Below, one piece after another: positions 1-11,765 of a DNA stretch of 36,021 bases. This DNA is from Mycobacterium asiaticum (GTDB lineage: Bacteria; Actinomycetota; Actinomycetes; Mycobacteriales; Mycobacteriaceae), in contig NZ_LZKQ01000269.1 in assembly GCF_001668675.1 (NCBI RefSeq), positions 1 through 36,021 of the forward strand, read 5' to 3'. Made by a program: the position numbers and the translations under genes. The number at the start of each line of letters is the position of its first letter. The first letter of the stretch is position 1. The notes below the pieces were generated by a model. That model saw only the letters and a program-made list of their open reading frames with translations. It searched no databases and was not told the origin of the DNA.

Positions 1-1
1 G

Positions 2-352
2 GCCGAAGTCGCGGCGGTGGCACCCGGAGGAGCGGTTCCGGTCGGAGCCGGCGGGGGCGCGCTCCCGGGAGGCGGCGGTCCCCCGGGCCTTCCGGGCGCG
101 GGTTTGACCAGCTACACCCGGCCCACCAGCAGTTTCGAGCCCGAAGCCGGTGGCAGGCCGACCAGTCTGCGCGCCGGGGTGCTCAACGCCGCCGAAGTCC
201 GCGGCCCGACGGTCTCCACCGGAGGCGCTCCAGTGCCGATGACGCCGGCGGGCATGCTGGCCCGCGGCCAGGAGGCCGAAAAGCAGGAGGTGGCCCGGGC
301 TCGGGTCCTCATCACCGGCGACGTCGCCGACGACCGCACCGACCCTCGCTAG
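2..352 (+). CDS. C-terminal part of a Gly/Pro/Ala-rich mycobacterial protein (5' end outside window)
   Basis: The frame is open from the first base and ends at TAG 350-352, so only about 116 C-terminal residues are visible. The first third is a low-complexity Gly/Pro/Ala stretch (GGGALPGGGGPPGLPGAG). It is followed by a less repetitive tail containing TSYTRPTSSFEP and a charged end with ARVLITGDVADDRTDPR. There is no membrane segment or catalytic motif. The glycine/proline linker before a conserved-looking tail resembles large mycobacterial WXG100- or ESX-associated hypothetical proteins, but I do not recognise the family and assign no function. It converges on the DinB-like gene with an 8-base gap. 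Confidence 0.6.
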   Translation, partial: AEVAAVAPGGAVPVGAGGGALPGGGGPPGLPGAGLTSYTRPTSSFEPEAGGRPTSLRAGVLNAAEVRGPTVSTGGAPVPMTPAGMLARGQEAEKQEVARARVLITGDVADDRTDPR

Positions 353-360
353 GGCGGGCG

Positions 361-1134
361 TTAGCGCCCCGGCCCCGGCGGACCCGCGAACGCCTGGGCG
401 ATGCCCAGCCAGCGCTGGGCATCCCCCCCCACCGCCTCGATGTCCAGCTCGCGCAGCGCGCGGCGCTGGGTGACCAGGAAGCAGAAGTGTTCGGCCGAGC
501 CGGTGACCCGCTGCGCCGCGTCGGCCGGGCCCCACGACCAGGTGTCGCCGCCGGGCGCGCGCAGCTCGACCAGGAACGCTTCGGTCGGCGGCGTCAGGTT
601 GTTGACGACGAACGCGTAGTCGCGGGTGCGCACGCCGATGTGCGCGATCGAGCGCAGCCGATCCGTCGGTGGCCGGGCCACGCCCAGCGCATCGGCGACG
701 TCGAGGCCGTGCGCCCAGGTCTCCATCAGCCGCGCGGTCGCCATCGACGAGGCGCTCATCGGCGGCCCGAACCAGGGCAGCTTGCGTCCGTCGGTCACCT
801 CGAGCAGGGCCGCATGCAGGCGATGACGGGTGTCTCGCCAATCGGCCAGCAGCTCCTCCGGCGGCACCGCGGCAAGTTCTTCGGCGCCGGCGTCCACGAA
901 ACCGGCCGGGTCGGCGGCCGCGGCGGTCAGCACCTCGGCGAAGCCGCTCTCGTCGGTCACCGACAGCAACGACACCCGGTCGGTCCACAGCAGGTGCCCG
1001 ATCTGGTGGGCGATGGTCCAGCCCGCCGCCGGCGTCGCCGTCGCCCAGTCCTGCGGTGGCAGGGGTGCCACCAACGCGTCTAGCTCGTCGCTCTCGGCCG
1101 CCAAGTCGGCGACGAACGGACCCGGACCTGCCAT
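361..1134 (-). CDS. DinB-like / maleylpyruvate isomerase-type metal-binding protein (TIGR03084 type, Rv0036c-like)
   Basis: This 257-residue protein resembles the actinobacterial mycothiol-dependent maleylpyruvate isomerase N-terminal (DinB four-helix) family. The N-terminal half carries a Trp-Thr-Ile-Ala-His-Gln-Ile-Gly-His helix (about residues 39-47). A second His follows in [14 protein letters not shown] (about 137-150). Together these could form the family's metal site, with a C-terminal lid domain. Members bind a divalent metal and often use mycothiol; the substrate here is unknown. The start is firm: a strong AGGAGGTAACG ribosome site lies just before ATG 1134. That site begins right at the stop of the upstream MFS gene, 12 bases away, so the two are probably translationally coupled. 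Size and order match Rv0037c-Rv0036c. Confidence 0.82.
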   Translation of the reverse strand: MAGPGPFVADLAAESDELDALVAPLPPQDWATATPAAGWTIAHQIGHLLWTDRVSLLSVTDESGFAEVLTAAAADPAGFVDAGAEELAAVPPEELLADWRDTRHRLHAALLEVTDGRKLPWFGPPMSASSMATARLMETWAHGLDVADALGVARPPTDRLRSIAHIGVRTRDYAFVVNNLTPPTEAFLVELRAPGGDTWSWGPADAAQRVTGSAEHFCFLVTQRRALRELDIEAVGGDAQRWLGIAQAFAGPPGPGR

Positions 1135-1146
1135 CTTCGTTACCTC

Positions 1147-2469
1147 CTACGTCGTCTGGCCGCGGCGGCCGATCAGGGCATGCACCAACAGTCCCACCAG
1201 ATAGACCCCCGAACCACACAGCACGAACGTCGGCGCGTGCCCATCCGCCGGAATGAACAACGCCGCCACCCAAACCGCGGCGATGAACGATACCCAGAAC
1301 AGGGCGTCCTGCACCGCGAACACGTGACCCCGTAGCGCGTCGTCCACATCGATCTGCATCGCGGCGTCGGCGGAGAGCTTGACCACCTGGCCGGCCAGTC
1401 CCAGCAGGAACCCGCACGCCACCATCACCGGCAGCAACAAGCTCGCACCGGCGCACTGGATGACGGCCGCGGCCACCAACGCGGCATTGGCCGTCGCGTA
1501 ACGGCCCCACCGGCGAACCAGGAGCGGGTTCGCCACATTGGCCAGGAAGGCGCCCAGCCCGGTGGCGCCGAAGAACACCAGGGCGGTGCCCAAGCCGTCG
1601 CCGTCGACGTTCTTCATGTTGTGCACCAGCAGCAGGATGACCAGCGAGTTGATCCCCACAACCATGCGGTGGGCGGCCAGCCCGGACAGCGCGGCCGCCA
1701 CCGTGGGACGCTGCGCGACCGTCCGCGCGCCGTGTAGCCATCCGGTCAGCACCGCATAGCCCGCCGACCCGTGGATCGCCCGCTTGGTGTCGTCGGGGCC
1801 GAGCACCCGCGGGGCGAATCGCAGGGACAGCACCAACGCCAGCGCCACCGGGATGAGCGCGGTGAAGATCACCACCGCCGCGCCGTGGTCTCCGGCGCCG
1901 CCCAGCCAGCGCGGCACCAGCATGAAGTTCGCCCCCAGGAACGCCGCAACCGCCCCCGCCGCGGTGGCCAGCGAGTTCATCGTGACCACCTGCTCGCGCG
2001 GCACCACGTGCGGCAGGCTCGCCGACAGCCCGGACGCGACGAACCGGGCCATGCCGTTGGCCAGCAGCGCGGCGCACAGCAGCAGAATGTCGCCCGCCCC
2101 CACCGCCAGGATCGTGCCGATCGCAACGATGAAACCCAACCGCACGCTGTTGGCGCCGACCAGCACCAGCCGCCGGTCCCAGCGGTCCATCAACGCCCCG
2201 GCGAACGGTCCCAGCAGCGAATACGGCAGGAACAACACCGCGAACGCGCGCGCGATGGCCATCGGGTCCGCGGCCCGGTCCGGGTTGAACAGCAGCGCGC
2301 CCGCCAGACCGGCCTGGAACAGGCCGTCGCCGAACTGACTTGCCATGCGCACCTGCAAAAGTCGCCAGAAATCCGGCAGCGCGCGCACCGACCGCCACAA
2401 TTCGACGGGTGCGCTTGCCTGCATCCGGGTGCGAATCACTAAACCCACTTCCACGATCGGCACAGGCAA
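1147..2469 (-). CDS. MFS transporter (Rv0037c-like)
   Basis: A 440-residue integral membrane protein with about 12 hydrophobic segments. After the second helix comes the MFS loop motif [10 protein letters not shown] (about residues 98-107), the family's cytoplasmic loop between TM2 and TM3. This layout fits the MFS efflux families that include Tap/MefA-like drug exporters; the substrate cannot be read from sequence. The chosen ATG gives a length close to that recalled for Rv0037c. A start 15 codons downstream ([10 protein letters not shown]) is possible. It is transcribed away from the YqgE gene and leads directly into the DinB-like gene, so a shared transcript is likely. Confidence 0.85.
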   Translation of the reverse strand: MPVPIVEVGLVIRTRMQASAPVELWRSVRALPDFWRLLQVRMASQFGDGLFQAGLAGALLFNPDRAADPMAIARAFAVLFLPYSLLGPFAGALMDRWDRRLVLVGANSVRLGFIVAIGTILAVGAGDILLLCAALLANGMARFVASGLSASLPHVVPREQVVTMNSLATAAGAVAAFLGANFMLVPRWLGGAGDHGAAVVIFTALIPVALALVLSLRFAPRVLGPDDTKRAIHGSAGYAVLTGWLHGARTVAQRPTVAAALSGLAAHRMVVGINSLVILLLVHNMKNVDGDGLGTALVFFGATGLGAFLANVANPLLVRRWGRYATANAALVAAAVIQCAGASLLLPVMVACGFLLGLAGQVVKLSADAAMQIDVDDALRGHVFAVQDALFWVSFIAAVWVAALFIPADGHAPTFVLCGSGVYLVGLLVHALIGRRGQTT

Positions 2470-2562
2470 GGCTGGATTCGGCTCTGCGCCGTCTCAATCA
2501 CAGTACAAATCCCCGCCGACCGTGGCTGTTTGCGCCGACCTCCACGGCGCGGGTGCGATGAT

Positions 2563-3174
2563 GTGGTAGTGGCGCCGCAGGAAGATCCCGACGACAATTT
2601 CGCCCCTCCCGCACAGCGGGTGCGGGCCGGCACATTGCTGCTTGCCAACACCGATTTGCTGGAACCGACGTTTCGTCGCAGCGTCATCTACATCGTCGAA
2701 CACAACGAGGGCGGCACGCTGGGCGTGGTGCTGAACCGGCCCAGCGAAACGGCGGTCTACAACGTTTTGCCGCAGTGGGCCAAGATCGCGGCCAAGCCCA
2801 AGACGATGTTCATCGGCGGACCGGTCAAGCGGGATGCCGCGTTGTGTCTGGCCGTGCTGCGGGTCGGCGCCGAGCCCGACGGAGTTCCAGGGCTACGCCA
2901 TGTGGCGGGCCGCATGGTGATGGTGGATTTGGACGCGGACCCCGACCTGATCGCCCCAGCCGTCGAAGGAGTGCGGATCTTCGCGGGGTACTCCGGGTGG
3001 ACCATCGGGCAACTCGAAGGCGAGATCGAGCGCGACGATTGGATTGTGTTGTCCGCGTTGCCCTCTGATGTGCTGGTGCCGCCCCGTGCCGACCTGTGGG
3101 GTCAGGTGCTGCGCCGCCAGCCACTACCGCTGTCGTTGCTGGCGACGCATCCGATCGACGTCAGCCGCAACTAG
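2563..3174 (+). CDS. YqgE/AlgH family protein (UPF0301, Rv0038-like)
   Basis: About 203 residues, the normal size of the UPF0301/YqgE family. Family hallmarks are LLANTDLLEPTFRRSVIYI, then GGTLGVVLNRP, then FIGGPV (about residues 86-91), and a C-terminal GYSGWTIGQLEGEIERDDW. The family has a known fold but no settled biochemical role in actinobacteria; the AlgH name comes from an alginate regulator in Pseudomonas. The start lies in GTG-GTA-GTG at 2563-2571. GTG 2563 or GTG 2569 are both plausible, with no clear ribosome site, so a leaderless or near-leaderless message is possible. The gene is divergent from the MFS gene across about 90 bases. Confidence 0.88.
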   Translation: MVVAPQEDPDDNFAPPAQRVRAGTLLLANTDLLEPTFRRSVIYIVEHNEGGTLGVVLNRPSETAVYNVLPQWAKIAAKPKTMFIGGPVKRDAALCLAVLRVGAEPDGVPGLRHVAGRMVMVDLDADPDLIAPAVEGVRIFAGYSGWTIGQLEGEIERDDWIVLSALPSDVLVPPRADLWGQVLRRQPLPLSLLATHPIDVSRN

Positions 3175-3178
3175 CCGA

Positions 3179-3535
3179 CTACTCGCAGGACAGCGTGCAG
3201 ACGCCGCAGCTGCCCGCGCAACCGGCCGGCTGAACGCGGCTGTGGGCCGCTTCCCGGCGCAACGCGAACCGCGCGCTCTGCAACGAGCCGGTGGCCAGGG
3301 TGCCGAGCGCGCCGGCGACGCAGACGATGACCACCACCAGCGCGGTGTGCGGCGACGCGGCGAGTGCCACCACTCCCCCGGCGCCCAGCATCACCGCGGC
3401 CGCCAATTGGGTGGGTGCCATCGAGCGCAGCGCCAGCTGCGTGGGCTCCGCGGCAGGTGCCTGCGAGAGCGACCAGATCCCGAATGCGGCCGAAGCTATG
3501 GCCGCACATACGCACACCACGCCCGCGATAAGCAT
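3179..3535 (-). CDS. Small membrane protein with C-terminal cysteine cluster (Rv0039c-like)
   Basis: A 118-residue protein. A hydrophobic N-terminal helix (about residues 1-24) is followed by a second long hydrophobic stretch (about 43-83, probably two helices) and a basic segment (SARFALRREAAHSR). It ends in a Cys-rich tail, CAGSCGVCTLSCE, with four cysteines spaced C-x3-C-x2-C-x3-C. The tail could bind a metal or form disulfides; I know of no assigned function for the family. Its stop lies 4 bases past the stop of the YqgE gene on the other strand, and its start is 54 bases from the end of the Mtc28 gene, so it may be cotranscribed with that gene. Confidence 0.75.
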   Translation of the reverse strand: MLIAGVVCVCAAIASAAFGIWSLSQAPAAEPTQLALRSMAPTQLAAAVMLGAGGVVALAASPHTALVVVIVCVAGALGTLATGSLQSARFALRREAAHSRVQPAGCAGSCGVCTLSCE

Positions 3536-3589
3536 GGGCTCACAATACGAGCCCGCCAGAGTTTGTGCGCGGCGGGCTCCGCCGTTGCG

Positions 3590-4693
3590 CTAGCGCGCCG
3601 CCACGGGTGTGAGCGGGCTCAACGGCGGCAGCGCCGGGGTCACCGGGCTGGGCGCCGGACCGCCGAGCGCGGATTGGCCGGGCACACCCAGCGGCGCGGG
3701 GTGGACCGCCTGAGACGCCGGTGCCTGCGGTGCGGCCGGCGCGGGGGGACGGGCGGGGGCCTGCGGAGCAGGCGCCGGTGCCTGGGGGGCCGGCTGACCG
3801 GCGGCGCCGGGGGCCGTCACCCGGAAGCCGTTGACGATCGCGTCGGTGGCGGGCGCGTCGCTGACGGCCTGGCTTGCCGCCGTCGTCACCGACAGGGACA
3901 CCAGGTACCTGTCGTTTCCGGAGCTGGCCAGCACGTGGCGCCGGGAGGTGTTGAGCGTCATGTCGTTTTCCCGGTACGTGCCTTCGATGACCGACGACGG
4001 GAAGGTGCCGAGGTTCGTCAGTGACGCATTGGTCGTCTGCCAGGCGAGCAGCCGCTGGCTGTCGACGAACCCGTGCGTGATCGCCTCCGCCGGGTCGAAG
4101 TCACCGACCAGCTTGTACACCACCACCTGCGCGTTCGAGGTGTACACACTGTTGCCCCCGACGCGGTCGGCGATCACCACGAACGCGTCCGGCACGTTCG
4201 GGTCCGGCACCTGCGTCCAGCGCGACGGCACCGGCAGCGTGATCTCGAGTGCCTTGAAGTTCAGCGGCCGCTGCGCCTCGAGCTTGACCCCCTTGCTCTC
4301 CAGGTACTCGCGCAGAGTGCCGGTGACGGCAGGGGTCGCCGCCGGGGGCGTGGGTGCGGCGGCGGCCGGGGCGGGCCCGGTGGCCGGTACCGCGGCCGGC
4401 AGCGTGGCCGGCACAGTCGCCGGACTCGCGGCCGGGATCGGCGCCACGGCCTGCAGCGGCGCCGGCGCCTGCGCCGGCAGGGGGGCGATCCGGTTACTGT
4501 TCGCGCCGCCGGGAAACACCGTGGAGTTCTGCCCGGGGATGGTGGCCGGCTGCATGGGAACCGGACCGGGCACGGCCGGCTGGGGGACCAGGGGTTCCGC
4601 ATTCGCGGTTCCACCGGCAATCATCACGAGGCCGACGGCGCCGGCGGCCATGCCACCGGCGAGTGTCCGCCAGGTGCGCGCGATCTGAATCAT
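3590..4693 (-). CDS. mtc28: Secreted proline/alanine-rich antigen Mtc28 (LpqN/LpqT-like domain)
   Basis: The open frame runs upstream to 5026, but the real start is ATG 4693. It has a GGAGGG ribosome site just upstream and begins a classical Sec signal peptide ([15 protein letters not shown], hydrophobic core, ANA before Glu-Pro, about residues 1-32). The mature protein has a Pro/Ala-rich segment with repeated PAT/PAA units (to about residue 135). A globular LpqN/LpqT-type domain follows (about 145-300; [21 protein letters not shown]), then a second Pro/Ala-rich tail. The order matches Rv0040c, known as the secreted Mtc28 antigen. At about 367 residues it is longer than the roughly 310 I recall, the excess lying in the low-complexity parts. 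There is no lipobox cysteine, so it is secreted rather than a lipoprotein. Confidence 0.88.
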   Translation of the reverse strand: MIQIARTWRTLAGGMAAGAVGLVMIAGGTANAEPLVPQPAVPGPVPMQPATIPGQNSTVFPGGANSNRIAPLPAQAPAPLQAVAPIPAASPATVPATLPAAVPATGPAPAAAAPTPPAATPAVTGTLREYLESKGVKLEAQRPLNFKALEITLPVPSRWTQVPDPNVPDAFVVIADRVGGNSVYTSNAQVVVYKLVGDFDPAEAITHGFVDSQRLLAWQTTNASLTNLGTFPSSVIEGTYRENDMTLNTSRRHVLASSGNDRYLVSLSVTTAASQAVSDAPATDAIVNGFRVTAPGAAGQPAPQAPAPAPQAPARPPAPAAPQAPASQAVHPAPLGVPGQSALGGPAPSPVTPALPPLSPLTPVAAR

Positions 4694-4900
4694 CTCGGTC
4701 GGTCCCTCCGGAATAACTCGGGGCGCTGGTTGTTGTTGAAGCCCACCTCGAGGCTGAATGTAACCACTGCTCAGGGCGCCTACCACGCCCGAAATCGAGC
4801 TGGGATGAACCTCTGACCGGTGCGCAACGGAACCGATATCAAGTCGTGGCCGCCGGAGCGGGGCCGGTGGGTAGCGGGGCTGCCCTTTACCCTGTTTGGC

Positions 4901-7777
<2,877 letters not shown>

Positions 7778-7778
7778 T

Positions 7779-7812
7779 CTCCCGGGTTACCTACCTCTCC
7801 CGGGTTACCTAC
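7779..7812. repeat. 18-bp tandem duplication between leuS and the SDR stop
   Basis: The unit CTCCCGGGTTACCTACCT occurs at 7779-7796. Its first 16 bases follow at once at 7797-7812. The second copy contains the stop codon of the minus-strand SDR (7809-7811). It is a simple slippage-type duplication in a convergent intergenic space and could affect read-through, but no function is evident. Confidence 0.85.
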
Positions 7813-8474
7813 CGGGGCCGGATCACCACTTCGTGGACATGACCGTCCGGCGGGGTGGCCACCACCTGGGCGACGACTTCGGCGACGGTCTCGGGCCGCA
7901 GAAACTTGCCGGGATCGTATTCGCCGCCTTCGTAGGCGACCAGCTCGCGCTGCATTTCGGTGTCGACCCGGCCCGGGTGAACCGAGGTCACCAGCAGCGT
8001 GGGCTCGTCCTGGCGCAGTGAATCGGCGAAGGCCCGCAACGCGAACTTGCTGGCCGAGTAGGAGGCCATGCCGGGTGACACATTGCGTCCGGAGCCGGAG
8101 TTGATGAACACCACATGGCCTCGCGCCTGCCGCAGCGCCGGCAACAGCGTCAACGTAAGGGCTACGGCGCCAATGACATTGACAGCGAAGGTGGCGCGCC
8201 ACTCGTCGACGTGGGACTCGGCGACCCGGCCGGGGACCGAAACCCCGGCGTTGTGCACCAGCACGTCGAGTTCGTCGATGACTTCGCAGCTCGATTCGAT
8301 GGAGTCGGTATCGGTGAGGTCCAACGGGAAGGTGGTGGCCCCGAGCCGGTCGGCGACCGCGTCGAGGCGCCCCGAGGGCCGGCCGGCCAGCAATAACGTG
8401 TGCGTCGGGGCCAGTGCTGTGGCGATGGCGGCGCCGATGCCGCCGCTCGCGCCGGTGATGAGTGCGGTAGGCAT
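7809..8474 (-). CDS. Short-chain dehydrogenase/reductase (classical SDR)
   Basis: A 221-residue classical SDR from ATG 8474 (MPTALITGASGGIG). It has the Rossmann motif TGASGGIG (residues 7-14), NAG in HNAGV, a catalytic Ser in NSGSG and the YSASK Tyr-Lys pair, so the active site is complete. It should reduce or oxidise an alcohol/carbonyl with NAD(P)(H); the substrate is unknown. The frame extends upstream to 8522, but the N-terminus fits the Rossmann strand best at 8474. No Shine-Dalgarno is visible. It lies 29 bases after the MarR gene, so it is probably read with it. I do not recall a counterpart between leuS and Rv0042c in M. tuberculosis. Confidence 0.88.
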   Translation of the reverse strand: MPTALITGASGGIGAAIATALAPTHTLLLAGRPSGRLDAVADRLGATTFPLDLTDTDSIESSCEVIDELDVLVHNAGVSVPGRVAESHVDEWRATFAVNVIGAVALTLTLLPALRQARGHVVFINSGSGRNVSPGMASYSASKFALRAFADSLRQDEPTLLVTSVHPGRVDTEMQRELVAYEGGEYDPGKFLRPETVAEVVAQVVATPPDGHVHEVVIRPR

Positions 8475-8503
8475 GGATTCAGCAGTTACCGAAGTTGTTG
8501 AAG

Positions 8504-9007
8504 TCAAACACTTTCTGGGCACTCGGCGGAGCCGGCGGGATTCCCGGCCGGTTCGCTGCTGGCCAGCCGGTCCAGCGGCGGCAACGCTTTCATCAGCGTT
8601 TCCTGGTCCGACTCGGGCAGCTTGCTGAGCATTGCGGCCAGGGCGGCGTGCCGGTTGGCCAGCGACTCGTTGTGCACCGCCCGCCCCTGCGGGGTGATGT
8701 CGACCAGGACCGCGCGTAGGTCGGACGGGTCGCGGGAGCGCTTCACCAGACCGATCTTCTCCAGCCGGCGGATCGCCACGGTGGTGGTTGGTGTCCGCAC
8801 CCGTTCGTGCGCGGCGAGATCGGTCATCCTGATTGGCCCCCGATCAAGCAGAGTGATGAGAATCGACAACTGTGCCAGCGTCAATTCGCCGGCTACCACG
8901 TTGTTCGGGTCGCCGCGGCGCAGAATCGCAAACAGCTTGGACAGTGAGCGGTGCAGCCCCTCAGCGAGCTCCGTCACCTCCGGAGCCGTGGGTTCGCTGT
9001 CCGCCAT
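8504..9007 (-). CDS. MarR family transcriptional regulator (Rv0042c-like)
   Basis: A 167-residue MarR-type dimeric repressor/activator when started at ATG 9007 (MADSEPTAPE). The winged helix covers about residues 38-105: LTLAQLSILITLLD, then the recognition helix in LAAHERVRTPTTTVAIRRLE, then the wing KRSRDPSDLRAVLVDITPQG with the family's Asp-x-Arg. Helices for dimerisation flank it. The frame is open to 9136, and a longer annotation (about 210 aa) would match the length I recall for Rv0042c. The extra 43 residues look like out-of-frame sequence overlapping the GntR gene. The downstream SDR is the likely cotranscribed target; the ligand is unknown. Confidence 0.85.
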   Translation of the reverse strand: MADSEPTAPEVTELAEGLHRSLSKLFAILRRGDPNNVVAGELTLAQLSILITLLDRGPIRMTDLAAHERVRTPTTTVAIRRLEKIGLVKRSRDPSDLRAVLVDITPQGRAVHNESLANRHAALAAMLSKLPESDQETLMKALPPLDRLASSEPAGNPAGSAECPESV

Positions 9008-9086
9008 AAACCGGCAGTCTATCCCGACACGCCGGTGGGCGGAGACACCGTGTCGCGCGGGCGTGCCCGCCGGGGAAAAAGCCGGG

Positions 9087-9872
9087 TCAAAGCGCCTGGG
9101 AGGGAGTCCGCCGCAACCTTTCGGCCGCCACACCATCGAGGATCTGCTCGGAAGCTCCGGACTCCACGACTTTGCCGTGGTCGGTGAACACGACGGGCGG
9201 GGAGGTTTCCAGGTGGTCCCGCGGCACGAAGACCCCGCGCCGGCACAGCTCGGCGATCATGGTCTTGGCCATCAGCTCGGAGCGGCCGACGCAGGCGGCC
9301 CGGGCGGCTTCCGGGTCCCGCCGGTGCATCGCGTCGTTCTCATTTTCGTAGAACGGCAACATGTCGTCCCGGCCGTGCTGGTAGGTCATGAAGAACACAC
9401 GCGGGATCAGGTTCTGCGACGCGCGGATGGTGGCGTGCAGTCGCGGGCCTGCGTACTCGTCGTTGACCACCCGCCGGTACTCCCAGGCGATCTCGGCGAA
9501 ATTGCGGGGCTCCTTGGCAATCCGCAATGCCCGCAGCAAAGCGTCCAGTTCGCCCAGGATGCGCGGGGTGGGGTTGGCGGCCGCTCGCGCCGACGCGATG
9601 CCGTTGAGCAGCCCGTCCAGTTCGTGATGCTCCAGCACGGTGGCTTCGTCGAAGCGCTCGACGAACGCGCCACGGTGGTATCGCGTCGAGATGATCCCGT
9701 CGTGTTCCAGCTGGACCAGTGCCTCCTGGATGGGCACGCGGCTGATGCCCAGACCCTGGGCGATCTCGTTGCGGTCGACGCGGTCGCCGCTGCGCAGCCT
9801 TCCAGTCAGGACCAGGTTGAGGATGTGGGTGACAACCTGGTCCTTCTCTTTGGTTCCGTACTTCTTCGGCAT
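9087..9872 (-). CDS. GntR family transcriptional regulator (Rv0043c-like)
   Basis: 261 residues. The N-terminal winged helix (about 8-72) contains [20 protein letters not shown] and [18 protein letters not shown], the standard GntR recognition region. An all-helical FadR/FCD-type ligand domain follows (about 80-225), with [17 protein letters not shown] and the later His-containing helices expected for a metal or carboxylate site. The last 30 residues ([20 protein letters not shown]) extend beyond the usual FCD end. The ligand and operator cannot be read. It lies between the F420 oxidoreductase (99 bases upstream) and the MarR gene, as in Rv0044c-Rv0043c-Rv0042c. Confidence 0.87.
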   Translation of the reverse strand: MPKKYGTKEKDQVVTHILNLVLTGRLRSGDRVDRNEIAQGLGISRVPIQEALVQLEHDGIISTRYHRGAFVERFDEATVLEHHELDGLLNGIASARAAANPTPRILGELDALLRALRIAKEPRNFAEIAWEYRRVVNDEYAGPRLHATIRASQNLIPRVFFMTYQHGRDDMLPFYENENDAMHRRDPEAARAACVGRSELMAKTMIAELCRRGVFVPRDHLETSPPVVFTDHGKVVESGASEQILDGVAAERLRRTPSQAL

Positions 9873-9971
9873 TGGTCCTAGCAGTCTCTTCCAGGCGGCC
9901 CACCGCCCCTAGCGGGCAAGTTTCTCATGACCGGCGCGATACGTAGAGACGTTTTGCCGATGAAACTGCGA

Positions 9972-10772
9972 TTAACGGGAGCTGTCTCGCCACCTGCAGA
10001 GGGCTTCGGCGGCCGTCAGGTCGTAGTCCGGCCCGTCGCAACCGACCGTCAGCAAAGTGACGCCCAAACCGGTGAGCGCCTCGGCGTTGGCGATCAGCTC
10101 TTTGCCGCCACCGACCCCCGCGGACCGTTCGATGCTGGCCGGATCCCGGCCCACCGCCTCGCAGTGTTTGGCGAGGACCTCCGACTTCGCCGGATACTCG
10201 TCCGCCGAGCTGAAGCTGTGCCACAGGTCGGCGTGCTCGGCGACCAGGCGCAGCGTCTTGCGTTCGCCGCCGCCACCGATCAGCACCGGGATGTGGCGGG
10301 TGGGGGCCGGGTTGAGCTTGGCCAGTCGCGAGGTGATCCGGGGGAGCGCCTCGGCCAGGTCGTCCAGTCGGCTGCCGGCGGTCCCGAACTCGTAGCCGTA
10401 CTCGTCGTAGTCCTTCTGCTTCCACCCGGATCCGATGCCCAGGATGAGCCGGCCGTCGGAGATGTGGTCCACGGTGCGGGCCATGTCGGCCAACAGCTCA
10501 GGATTGCGATAGGAATTGCAGGTCACCAGCGCGCCGATCTGGATGCGCGAGGTTTGCTCGGCCCAAGCCCCCAGCATCGTCCAACACTCGAAGTGCGCGC
10601 CGTCGGGATCCCCGTAGAGCGGGAAGAAATGGTCCCAGTTGAAAGCGACGTCAACACCGATGTCCTCGCACCGGCGCACGGCGTCGCGGATGTCGTTGTA
10701 GTTGGGGGCGTGCTGTGGTTGCAGCTGCACACCGATGCGGATGGGATGGCCGGCTTGGGCGGGGGAAGTCAT
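9972..10772 (-). CDS. LLM-class F420-dependent oxidoreductase (Rv0044c-like)
   Basis: A 266-residue luciferase-like TIM barrel starting at ATG 10772 (MTSPAQAG). Family features are IRIGVQL, FNWDHFFPL, VTCNSYRNPELLADMARTVD, HISDGRLILGIGSGW and PVLIGGGGERKTL. Mycobacterial proteins of this type use coenzyme F420 for hydride transfer; the substrate is unknown. The frame opens further upstream to 10814, but the added residues do not resemble the family. A close paralogue sits at 32096-32905 in this window. Confidence 0.88.
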   Translation of the reverse strand: MTSPAQAGHPIRIGVQLQPQHAPNYNDIRDAVRRCEDIGVDVAFNWDHFFPLYGDPDGAHFECWTMLGAWAEQTSRIQIGALVTCNSYRNPELLADMARTVDHISDGRLILGIGSGWKQKDYDEYGYEFGTAGSRLDDLAEALPRITSRLAKLNPAPTRHIPVLIGGGGERKTLRLVAEHADLWHSFSSADEYPAKSEVLAKHCEAVGRDPASIERSAGVGGGKELIANAEALTGLGVTLLTVGCDGPDYDLTAAEALCRWRDSSR

Positions 10773-10834
10773 AGCAACCACCGTAGGCGCAGCACGCGGG
10801 GGCCCGCATCGCACAGCCTCGACCGTCCACCGGG

Positions 10835-11686
10835 TTATGGCCGATCAAAGCCCGGCCGCAGAAATTTGCGCAGGTAGCCGACGATGCGCCGCGCTGGTAC
10901 CGGTCGCGGCCAGTCCGCACCGCGGAAGTGGGCGTCGGTGCCACCATCGACGAAAATGATGCTGCCACATAGGAAGTCGGCGGAGTCAGACAGCATGAAG
11001 CAAATCCACCGGGCCAGCTGGTCCGGGTCGCCGAAGCCACCGACCGGAACCGGGAAGCGCTGCACCGCGCGACGCTGCCGCGGGTCGGCCAACTGCTGCT
11101 CGAGCAGTGGCGTCAGCACCGCACCCGGCGCCAACGCGTTCAACCGGATTCCGGCCCCGGCCCATTCGGTTCGGACTGCCTGGTGACGCAGCCACCGGCT
11201 GACCGCGATCTTGGACGCGGCGTAAACCATGGCTGGCCGGGCGGGCCCGAAGACACGCACGCTGCGCACCGCCCGATCGACATCGCCGGCCAGCAGGGCG
11301 CGCACCGTCCGGGCCGGAACCATCGGCGTCGTGGTCGTTGAGTTGCTGGACACCACAACGACTTTCGCCCGGCCGGCGGCAGCCAGGGCTGGCCGCCACC
11401 GCTCGAGAAGGTCCACCACCCCGAGGTAGTTCACCTCCGGGATGCGGCGCAGGTTGCCGGGGGTGGGGCCGATGCCGGCGGCCAGGACGGCGCCGTCGAG
11501 CCGGCCGCCGGCCGCCGCGAGCACTTCACGGGCCGCCTGCGCGCGCCCGTCCGCCGAGGAGAGGTCGGCGACGACCTCAGCGTCCCGGAGGTCGACTCCG
11601 ATGACGGTGTGACCATCGTTTCGCAGCCGGTTGGCGGTCGCGCGGCCCATGCCCGACGCCGATCCGCTGATCGCGTAGATACCCAT
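10835..11686 (-). CDS. SDR family oxidoreductase resembling 3-alpha-hydroxysteroid dehydrogenase/carbonyl reductase
   Basis: A 283-residue SDR with an N-terminal nucleotide site GSASGMG (residues 8-14). A short acidic strand follows (IGVDLRDAEVVADLS), then AAGIG in place of NAG, VVVSSNST with the catalytic Ser, and YAASK (Tyr-Lys pair). The compact N-terminal half and VVDLLERWRPAL resemble the HsdA-type 3-alpha-hydroxysteroid dehydrogenases, though steroid activity is only an inference. A C-terminal tail (RGADWPRPVPARRIVGYLRK) exceeds the usual SDR length. It follows the TetR gene by 79 bases, which contain TCGTAA/TTACGA repeats, suggesting local control. I recall no counterpart at this position in M. 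tuberculosis. Confidence 0.86.
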   Translation of the reverse strand: MGIYAISGSASGMGRATANRLRNDGHTVIGVDLRDAEVVADLSSADGRAQAAREVLAAAGGRLDGAVLAAGIGPTPGNLRRIPEVNYLGVVDLLERWRPALAAAGRAKVVVVSSNSTTTTPMVPARTVRALLAGDVDRAVRSVRVFGPARPAMVYAASKIAVSRWLRHQAVRTEWAGAGIRLNALAPGAVLTPLLEQQLADPRQRRAVQRFPVPVGGFGDPDQLARWICFMLSDSADFLCGSIIFVDGGTDAHFRGADWPRPVPARRIVGYLRKFLRPGFDRP

Positions 11687-11718
11687 GAGTGTGCAGACCG
11701 GCTCGCTCGGATTTGGAG

Positions 11719-11760
11719 TTACGATTCCGTTGGCCTCAAAAGGCCTCGTAAGGCTCGTAA
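11719..11760. promoter_or_regulatory. Candidate TetR operator: TTACGA/TCGTAA repeats between TetR and SDR genes
   Basis: The 79-base gap holds TTACGA at 11719-11724 and its reverse complement TCGTAA at 11746-11751 and 11755-11760. A small GGCCT-CAAA-AGGCC hairpin (11732-11745) lies between them. The arrangement of one inverted and two direct copies just upstream of the SDR start fits a regulator site; the adjacent TetR protein is the obvious candidate. There is no experimental support. Confidence 0.35.
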
Positions 11761-11765
11761 CCTTA

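Noticed and set aside
1771..2442. 223-residue plus-strand frame within the MFS gene
   Set aside because: Arg/Gln/His-rich shadow of a clear transporter gene.
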